64,000 nt of DNA from UBA5072 sp963822145. Its GTDB lineage: Bacteria > Bacteroidota > Bacteroidia > Bacteroidales > UBA10428. The notes under the pieces are model-generated. The model saw only the letters and a list, made by a program, of their open reading frames with translations, ran no database searches and had not been told where the DNA came from. The stretch lies in assembly GCA_963822145.1 (NCBI GenBank), contig CAWGGG010000004.1, forward strand, positions 496,001 to 560,000, in the 5' to 3' direction. Positions 57,597 through 64,000 of the stretch are shown one piece after another (the stretch's first letter is position 1; the number at the start of each line of letters is the position of its first letter). The position numbers were made by a program, and so were the translations under genes.

Positions 57597-57794
57597 ATTG
57601 TTTCAGATGTTAATAAGATTATTACATTTCATGGTTACCAGCAGTGCGCTCTTTCGGCATCACGGGTACAAGGTCATTATACTGGATGACGGGGGCAAAG
57701 GTTATTTTTTTTTATCAGAATTGCAGCCCTTTTTTTACCAAGGTGTTATTTGGTTACATAAAAAGACGGTGGTATTGGGCAAAACAACTTCTGA

Positions 57795-58514
57795 TCAGCG
57801 CTTTGGCAATTCATTCAGGAGATTCAGGGTATGGCAGGCAACAATACCGGCGGTTTCCGTTCGCAGGCGGTTTGGTCCCAGGGTAACTGGAATGAAGCCC
57901 TGTGCAACGGCCAGGTCGATTTCTCCCGGGGTAAAATCACCTTCCGGACCTATCATCACCACCACATTGGTGTGTGGTGCTGCTTCTTCGAGAAGCTTTT
58001 TCTTTTCATTATCCTCACAATGAGCAATAAAGTGGTTGTAGGACGATCCCTGAAAGCTGCTGATGAACCTGTCGAATTCCACCAATTCGTGAAGCGTTGG
58101 CAGGTAAGGGACCATGGCTTGTTTCATGGTAGAAATGATCAGCTTTTGCAACCTGTCGGTTTTAAGAGTGCGGCGCTCCGAACGCTGGCAAATTAAAGGC
58201 GTTATCACATCAATGCCAATCTCAACAACTTTTTCGACAAACCACTCGAAACGGTCAATATTTTTGGTTGGGGCAATGGCAAGGTGCAGGGTAAAGCTTC
58301 TGGTCCGGTTATGATTAATGGCATTTATGATATCAAGGCCACATTGTTTAACATCCGGTATGGTAATGACGGCGTTATACCAGCCTCCTCTGCCATCGAT
58401 CAGCTGTACTTTTTCTCCTTTGCCAAGCCTCAATACACGGATACAATGCTTTGATTCCTCAGGCGATAACTGAGCCTTGTTATCAATGATATGAGCACAG
58501 TAGAATATATGCAT
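57795..58514 (-). CDS. rsmE: 16S rRNA (uracil-1498-N3)-methyltransferase
   Basis: A 239-residue SPOUT-class methyltransferase that modifies U1498 of 16S rRNA. The family motifs are MIGPEGDFTPGEIDLA near residue 190 and LGPNRLRTETAGIVA near 215, forming the SAM-binding trefoil knot. It also has the N-terminal PUA-like part with HCIRVLRLGKGEKVQLIDG. It is six bases downstream of the Kup gene on the same strand, so the two are probably one transcript although functionally unrelated. Confidence 0.95.
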   Translation of the reverse strand: MHIFYCAHIIDNKAQLSPEESKHCIRVLRLGKGEKVQLIDGRGGWYNAVITIPDVKQCGLDIINAINHNRTRSFTLHLAIAPTKNIDRFEWFVEKVVEIGIDVITPLICQRSERRTLKTDRLQKLIISTMKQAMVPYLPTLHELVEFDRFISSFQGSSYNHFIAHCEDNEKKKLLEEAAPHTNVVVMIGPEGDFTPGEIDLAVAQGFIPVTLGPNRLRTETAGIVACHTLNLLNELPKR

Positions 58515-58520
58515 GGCTGG

Positions 58521-60470
58521 TTATTTACTTCTTTCGATCAGCTTGAAAATGGTACCTCCTTCAAAACCAAGTGCCATTTGTTCAATATACACAGAACTGG
58601 CATCAAAACCAAGTGCTTTGGCATCCGACAAGCTGTGCCTGATGAAAAAGAGATAAATGTTGATGATCAGGCGCTCAAGGAATCTAAATTCCATGTCAGA
58701 AATATTCAGCCTGTCGATGATGATGAACCGGAAGTCCGTCATGACATTGTGTTTTCGCAGGGAGGGATAACCGCTGAACAGATCAATTTCTCCCTTTTTG
58801 GCCATTTCGTTGGTGATGTGTTTGAACATGCTGTGTATTTTGCGCTCCACCTTGAAACCCAGGTAAAAATCAACCCTGGTAAGGATACCTGGTATAAGGT
58901 TGGTGATCTTGTACTCCATGGTTCGTGGATCATCGAGAATATCAACATGGATGAGCCAGTAATGATCTGCACGTTTGGGCTGTTTGTTCAGTATCGACAG
59001 AATGACTTTGGACTCAATATCGGAGGTCCGGTTGGCCTTGGTGAGATAAACGAGGTTGGACGCAGTCTTGGGAACACTGGTATCGTTGCGCAGGTCTTTT
59101 ATGGTATCAATATACTGTTCCAGTGGGAGAAACCGGAGAAAGCGGTTGGTAATCCTGCGGCCATGATACCAGGATAGCATGATCAGTGTCAGGATTCCTG
59201 CCAGCATTATGGTAAACCAGCCTCCGTGTATGAGTTTAAAGAGATTGGCATATAAAAATGCACCTTCAACGAGGAGGTAAATACTGAAAAATACCACAAT
59301 AACCGGCAGGGGCGTTCTTTTTATCGACAGGTAAGATACCATCAGGAATGTGGTGATCATCATGGTAATGGTGATTGATAAACCATAGGCTCCTTCCATT
59401 TTGTCGGATTCCTTGAAAATAAGTACCACCGCCATACAGGAGATCCATAGAAACCAGTTGATACTGGATATATACATCTGGCCTTTTTGCAGGGTGGGAT
59501 ATTTGATTTTTATCCTTGGCCAGAAATTAAGGGCTATGGCTTCGCTGATGAGCGTATATGAACCGCTGATCAGGGCCTGGCTGGCGATGATAGCGGCAGC
59601 AGTGGCCACAAAAACCCCAAAGGGAAGGAACCAGCCCGGCATAATCGTGAAAAAAGGATTTGTGAGTCTGTTTATCTCATTGCCATGACTCAGCAGCCAG
59701 GCACCCTGTCCCAGATAATTTAATATAAGCGTCACTTTGACGAAGATCCAGGATACCCTGATATTCTTGATTCCGCAATGTCCCAGGTCGGTATACAATG
59801 CCTCGGCGCCTGTGGTGCAAAGAAAAACAGCACCAAGCAACAGGATACTTCCAGGGTACTTCCAGAGGAGGTGAATGGCGTAATAGGGATTGAATGCCTT
59901 TAATACTTCGAGTTGCTCATGAATCTCCAGGATGCCCAATGTACCCAGCATCAAAAACCAGAAAAACATGATGGGTCCGAAAAATTTACCGATGTACTCT
60001 GTACCAAACTGCTGAACGGCAAAGAGCAACGTTATAATAATGATAACTATGGGTACAACTTGAATGTCAGGATGGATCAGGCGCAATCCCTCGATTGAGG
60101 AAACTACAGTAATGGAAGGCGTAATCACCCCGTCGGCCAGCAATGCGCTTCCGCCAATGATGGCAAGTAAATAGACCCATTTTTTACTTTTGCGCAGGAG
60201 GGCAAAAAGGGAGAATATCCCGCCTTCCCCTTTGTTGTCTGCCCTGAGGGTTATGATTACATATTTTATGGTTGTCTGTATCGTAAGCGTCCAGATCACA
60301 CAGGAAAGAATACCTATCACGAGGTCTGTTTCAATGGGGAATCCCTCCCTGATTACCGATTTAATAACATATAAGGGAGAGGTACCGATATCCCCGAATA
60401 CGATTCCGAGGGTTACAAGCAAACCTGCTGCACTGAATCTGATACCGTGGCTTTTGGCGCTGCCTGTCAT
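58521..60470 (-). CDS. kup: KUP/HAK-family potassium transporter
   Basis: A 649-residue inner-membrane K+ uptake protein with about 12 membrane helices. The family signature GIVFGDIGTSPLYVI lies at residues about 18-32, and GGIFSLFALLR follows near 80. The hydrophilic C-terminal tail (about 460-649) carries the usual soluble domain. The length is standard for the family. Bacterial Kup imports K+ with protons. The gene is intact. Confidence 0.95.
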   Translation of the reverse strand: MTGSAKSHGIRFSAAGLLVTLGIVFGDIGTSPLYVIKSVIREGFPIETDLVIGILSCVIWTLTIQTTIKYVIITLRADNKGEGGIFSLFALLRKSKKWVYLLAIIGGSALLADGVITPSITVVSSIEGLRLIHPDIQVVPIVIIIITLLFAVQQFGTEYIGKFFGPIMFFWFLMLGTLGILEIHEQLEVLKAFNPYYAIHLLWKYPGSILLLGAVFLCTTGAEALYTDLGHCGIKNIRVSWIFVKVTLILNYLGQGAWLLSHGNEINRLTNPFFTIMPGWFLPFGVFVATAAAIIASQALISGSYTLISEAIALNFWPRIKIKYPTLQKGQMYISSINWFLWISCMAVVLIFKESDKMEGAYGLSITITMMITTFLMVSYLSIKRTPLPVIVVFFSIYLLVEGAFLYANLFKLIHGGWFTIMLAGILTLIMLSWYHGRRITNRFLRFLPLEQYIDTIKDLRNDTSVPKTASNLVYLTKANRTSDIESKVILSILNKQPKRADHYWLIHVDILDDPRTMEYKITNLIPGILTRVDFYLGFKVERKIHSMFKHITNEMAKKGEIDLFSGYPSLRKHNVMTDFRFIIIDRLNISDMEFRFLERLIINIYLFFIRHSLSDAKALGFDASSVYIEQMALGFEGGTIFKLIERSK

Positions 60471-60765
60471 GTTGTGATGAAAATGGATCTTAGTGAAATT
60501 AAAAAAAATCAGGCAAAGGTGTGGTATTTAGTTAGAATAAACAAGATTTTTTTAAGAAATGCCGAATGCAGCAGGAATTAACCTGCATTCTATATAATTA
60601 TTGAACTGAATTGTTTTTTTATCAAATTATTTGGTTTACCGGTCAATTTTTTTCGCTGAAGTATTTAGTATTGCCTATATTTAGCCTGTAGTAAGATCCT
60701 TAATACGGATCTTTTTGGCATCGATCCGTGAGGAAGTTCACAATAAACAAAATGATACCGAGCCC

Positions 60766-63700
60766 TTGAAACGATTACTTATTCTGTCCCTGATTGTCTG
60801 GTCTGCAATAATTGTTAGCGGGCAGACAAAAAGTGTATTATTTATCGGCAATAGTTACACCTATTATAATTCAATGCCTCAGATTGTAGCCAGTCTGGCA
60901 AGTTCAGTTGGGGCAACACTCAACTACCAGTACAATGCACCCGGTGGTTATACCCTTGAACAGCATTCATCAAACAGTACAACCTTGAACTATATCAGAT
61001 CCGGAGGCTGGAACTACGTTGTTTTACAGGAATTTAGCCAGTATCCCTCGGAATCCCTCAGTACTGTTGAATGGAACGTTTATCCCTATGCGCGTTTCCT
61101 GAATTCAGAGATAAAAGCCAACAACCCTGGCGCTAAAACCATGTTTTATATGACCTGGGGCAGAAGGGACGGGGATGCCGATCGGTGTTCCAGACTTCCC
61201 GAAGTGTGTACTTACATTGGTATGGATGATCTTACCCGGGAACGGTATATGTTTATGGCACAGGACAACCAGGCTGAGGTAAGTCCGGTTGGCGCTGTCT
61301 GGCGTTACATCCGTGAGCATTACCCGTCCATTGAACTTTATGCGTATGATGGCAGTCACCCTTCAGAGGCCGGATCATATGCTGCAGCCTGTTGTTTCTA
61401 TGCGGCCATTTTCAGAAACGATCCGACCCAGTTAACATACAATTACAACCTCAGTACAAGCGTCGCCAACAATATCAAATATGCCGCCAAAACTGTGGTT
61501 TATGACCATTTATCCTCCTGGTTCATCGGAAACTATGATTATTCAGATACAGAAGCACCCACGGCACCTACAGGCCTTTATTCAAGCAACATGACCCAAA
61601 CGGGCTTCACATTGAATTGGTCTGCCTCAACCGACAATGTCGGGGTTACAGGATACCGTGTATACAGGAACGGAGTATATGAAAAATCTGTATCAGGAAC
61701 TTCAACATCCATTACCGGTTTAACTGCGGCCACACCGTATACTTTTACAGTCAGGGCTTCTGATGCATCAGGAAACCTATCCGCAGCGAGTTCGGGATTG
61801 ATCGTTACGATCCCTGATAACCAGGCACCTACGATTCCTGCCGGATTGTCATCAGCAAACCTTACGGAAACAAGCTTCACCCTGTCTTGGTTGGCTTCAA
61901 CGGACAATGTCGGTGTAAGCGGTTATGAGGTATATGAGAATGGTGTTTTCCTGCGTTCGGTTAGCGGCACAACCACCAACATTACTGGGTTATCAGCCTC
62001 CACAACCTATTCCATGACGGTAACTGCAAGAGATGCAGCCGGCAATTATTCCGCACCCAGTATAATTTTTAATGTTACCACACCTGACACCCATGCACCT
62101 TCAACTCCGACAGGATTGACGTCCACCCATATCACGCAAACCAGCTTTACACTGACATGGGCTGCCTCGAGTGACAATGTTGGAGTTACCGGATATGATG
62201 TATTCCGGAACGGCGCATTTGAAGCATCTGTTACTGGTCCTTCCATAGGGGTATCCGGTTTATCTCCAGGGACCACCTATGCCATGACCGTAAAGGCCAG
62301 GGATGCGGCCGACAATCTTTCAACAGCCAGTGCAGCCTTGAATGTTACTACTCTTGACAATGTTGTTCCCGACAATCAGGCACCTTCCGTACCAACCGGA
62401 CTTGCTTCCGGAAGCATCACGCAAACCAGTTTTCTGCTCACCTGGAATGCTTCCAGTGATAATATTGGAGTAACCGGATATAACGTATACAGAAACGGTA
62501 CTTTTGTGGAAACAGTTTCTGGGACTTCCGCCAGCATCTCGGGATTATCCTCGGGAACGACCTATGGCATGACTGTTGCTGCTAAAGATGCTGCAGGAAA
62601 TACTTCTTCTGCCAGCGCAGTCCTGAATGTAACCACCCTGAATGCGGTTGTTCCTGATGACCAGAATCCGTCTGTTCCTTCCGGCCTTAGTGCAGGCAAT
62701 ATCACCCAGACCAGCTTTACCTTGAACTGGACTGCTTCAACGGATAATGTTGGTGTTGTTGCCTATGACATATACCTTGATGGTCTGCTGACCAGTTCTG
62801 TATCGGCAACTTCGGCTGAACTTACAGGACTTACCGGTTCCACAACCTATGCAGTTACTGTCAGGGCAAGGGATGCTGCAAACAACGTATCAGGATCATC
62901 ATCTGTTTTGAACGTGACCACCCAGACGGTTGTTACGCCTGACAGCGAAGCACCATCTGTACCAACCGGACTGGTTGCAAGCAGCATCACAGAAGCAGGC
63001 TTTACTTTAACCTGGAATGCCTCCACCGACAACATAGGAGTCGCCGGATATGAGATTCTATCAGGCGGTTCTGTCATCAGGACAGTCGGGTCAACCACCG
63101 TGACCCTTTCCAATCTTGATGCTTCCACAACGTATTCCATGGCTGTGCGGGCTAAAGATGCCGCCGGAAACACATCCGTTCCCTGCAGCGCAATTCAGGT
63201 AAGGACTTTGGATATTATCGTACCTGACACCCAGGCTCCAACGGTACCCACCGGATTGAACGCTGCAGGTGTTACAGAATCGAGCTTCACGCTTTCCTGG
63301 AATGCTTCGGTTGACAATGTTGGTGTTACCGGATACGATGTATATCGGAACGGAGGTTTATTGACTACAGTGTCAGGTACCAGTCTGAACCTTACCGGAC
63401 TAAGTCCGGGTGCGGGCTACGCCATGACAGTCAGGGCCAAGGATGCAGCAAACAATGTTTCAGGACACAGCAGCACCTTAAATGTTACAACAGCTGATAC
63501 TCATGCTCCTTCTGCGCCTTCTGGGTTGTACAGGACCAATCTCACTCAATCCAGCTTCACGTTGAATTGGACCGCATCAAACGATAATGTTTCCGTAACT
63601 TCTTACGATGTTTACAGGAACGGTACTTTTTACAGGACAGTTACCGGAACTTCTGCCAATATTACCGGTTTATCTGCCTCCACGCTCTATTCGATGTCTG

Positions 63701-64000
63701 TAAAAGCATTAGATAATGCAGGAAATGTTTCAGCTTCCAGCCCTTTTCTGGACGTTACTACACCGGATACTCAGGCTCCTTCAGCTCCAACAGGACTTAC
63801 AGCAAGCAATCTCTCCCAATCGAGCTTCACGCTGAGCTGGACAGCTTCTGCAGATAATGTCGGTGTCATCAGTTATGACATTTATAAAAATGGTGTTTTC
63901 CTGGTAACCGTTACCGGCACTACTGTGGGCGTTACCGGTTTGGCTCCTTATACCACCTATGCCATGACCGTGAGAGCAAAAGATGCAGCTGATAATGTAT
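60766..64000 (+). CDS. Secreted SGNH (DUF4886-like) hydrolase with at least nine FN3 repeats, 3' end cut off by the window
   Basis: One open frame from the TTG at 60766 to the window end, 1078 complete codons. TTG is chosen because it is the only codon in this frame placed directly before a good signal peptide (KRLLILSLIVWSAIIVSGQ). No in-frame ATG precedes it. Residues about 22-250 form an SGNH domain: FIGNSYTYYNSMP with the nucleophile Ser, and the catalytic D-H pair in YDGSHPSEAGSYAA. From 61549 come nine FN3 repeats of 90-96 residues, each starting with a DxxAPxxPxGL-type motif, with a WxAS(T/S)DNVGV core. A C-terminal T9SS domain is likely beyond the edge. Possible esterase acting on acetylated glycan. 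Confidence 0.85.
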   Translation, partial: MKRLLILSLIVWSAIIVSGQTKSVLFIGNSYTYYNSMPQIVASLASSVGATLNYQYNAPGGYTLEQHSSNSTTLNYIRSGGWNYVVLQEFSQYPSESLSTVEWNVYPYARFLNSEIKANNPGAKTMFYMTWGRRDGDADRCSRLPEVCTYIGMDDLTRERYMFMAQDNQAEVSPVGAVWRYIREHYPSIELYAYDGSHPSEAGSYAAACCFYAAIFRNDPTQLTYNYNLSTSVANNIKYAAKTVVYDHLSSWFIGNYDYSDTEAPTAPTGLYSSNMTQTGFTLNWSASTDNVGVTGYRVYRNGVYEKSVSGTSTSITGLTAATPYTFTVRASDASGNLSAASSGLIVTIPDNQAPTIPAGLSSANLTETSFTLSWLASTDNVGVSGYEVYENGVFLRSVSGTTTNITGLSASTTYSMTVTARDAAGNYSAPSIIFNVTTPDTHAPSTPTGLTSTHITQTSFTLTWAASSDNVGVTGYDVFRNGAFEASVTGPSIGVSGLSPGTTYAMTVKARDAADNLSTASAALNVTTLDNVVPDNQAPSVPTGLASGSITQTSFLLTWNASSDNIGVTGYNVYRNGTFVETVSGTSASISGLSSGTTYGMTVAAKDAAGNTSSASAVLNVTTLNAVVPDDQNPSVPSGLSAGNITQTSFTLNWTASTDNVGVVAYDIYLDGLLTSSVSATSAELTGLTGSTTYAVTVRARDAANNVSGSSSVLNVTTQTVVTPDSEAPSVPTGLVASSITEAGFTLTWNASTDNIGVAGYEILSGGSVIRTVGSTTVTLSNLDASTTYSMAVRAKDAAGNTSVPCSAIQVRTLDIIVPDTQAPTVPTGLNAAGVTESSFTLSWNASVDNVGVTGYDVYRNGGLLTTVSGTSLNLTGLSPGAGYAMTVRAKDAANNVSGHSSTLNVTTADTHAPSAPSGLYRTNLTQSSFTLNWTASNDNVSVTSYDVYRNGTFYRTVTGTSANITGLSASTLYSMSVKALDNAGNVSASSPFLDVTTPDTQAPSAPTGLTASNLSQSSFTLSWTASADNVGVISYDIYKNGVFLVTVTGTTVGVTGLAPYTTYAMTVRAKDAADNV
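61549..64000 (+). repeat. Array of nine FN3-encoding repeats of 270-290 bp
   Basis: Units start at about 61549, 61818, 62087, 62371, 62660, 62941, 63226, 63496 and 63766. Each encodes an AP(S/T)xP(S/T)GL motif, then NVGV, and AKDA before the next unit. Some linkers carry an extra TTxxxVVPD-type stretch, which explains the 270 versus 285 base spacing. Confidence 0.85.

Overview
The window is a chromosomal segment from a member of the Bacteroidota, most likely Bacteroidales-like, although the genus cannot be fixed from sequence alone. The evidence is several secreted proteins ending in a type IX secretion system (T9SS) C-terminal sorting domain, repeated TAnnTTTG promoter -7 elements upstream of genes, AT-rich intergenic regions and typical Bacteroidota gene families. 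No tRNA, rRNA, CRISPR array or insertion sequence was recognised.

Layout. (1) 0.28-7.9 kb is a tight four-gene operon. It holds two NfnA/NfnB-like NADH-ferredoxin:NADP oxidoreductase subunits, a 1528-residue protein combining GAF-like repeats, receiver-like domains and a PEP/pyruvate-binding domain, and a LuxR-type regulator whose phosphoacceptor Asp is Asn. (2) 8.1-10.2 kb has glutamate dehydrogenase, flanked by heptamer repeats, and a PPP-type phosphatase. (3) 10.2-16.1 kb (minus strand) is an exopolysaccharide initiation/export set: undecaprenyl-phosphate sugar transferase, Wza-like export lipoprotein, Wzc-like tyrosine kinase and a DUF218/YdcF-like membrane protein. (4) 16.1-28 kb has a broken WecG/TagA glycosyltransferase, a broken T9SS lyase-like protein, five glycosyltransferases, a YdjC-like deacetylase, a methyltransferase and a broken acyltransferase. 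(5) 28-39.7 kb is a tandem array of four paralogous giant T9SS proteins. (6) 39.9-53.3 kb has two paralogous methyltransferases, Wzx flippase, Wzy-like polymerase, an MBOAT/SGNH O-acetylation pair, another T9SS adhesin-like protein, a glycosyltransferase, a fifth array paralogue and an orphan sorting-domain remnant. (7) 53.3-57.6 kb is a five-gene operon for a modified, probably C-methylated deoxysugar nucleotide. (8) 57.8-60.5 kb holds RsmE and a Kup potassium transporter. (9) 60.8 kb to the edge is a secreted SGNH/DUF4886-like protein with at least nine FN3 repeats that runs off the window.

Together, 10-57 kb reads as one large envelope locus. It makes an undecaprenyl-linked glycan, modifies it (acetyl, methyl, deacetylated and branched sugars), flips, polymerises and exports it, and places modular T9SS surface proteins among the glycan genes. 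About 20 frameshifts fall in 16-52 kb and none was noticed in the left 16 kb or right 11 kb. They are either real decay or region-specific sequence error. The least described elements are the roughly 200-residue N-terminal module and the roughly 73-residue repeat shared by five T9SS proteins, and the redox/PEP-sensor/atypical-regulator operon.
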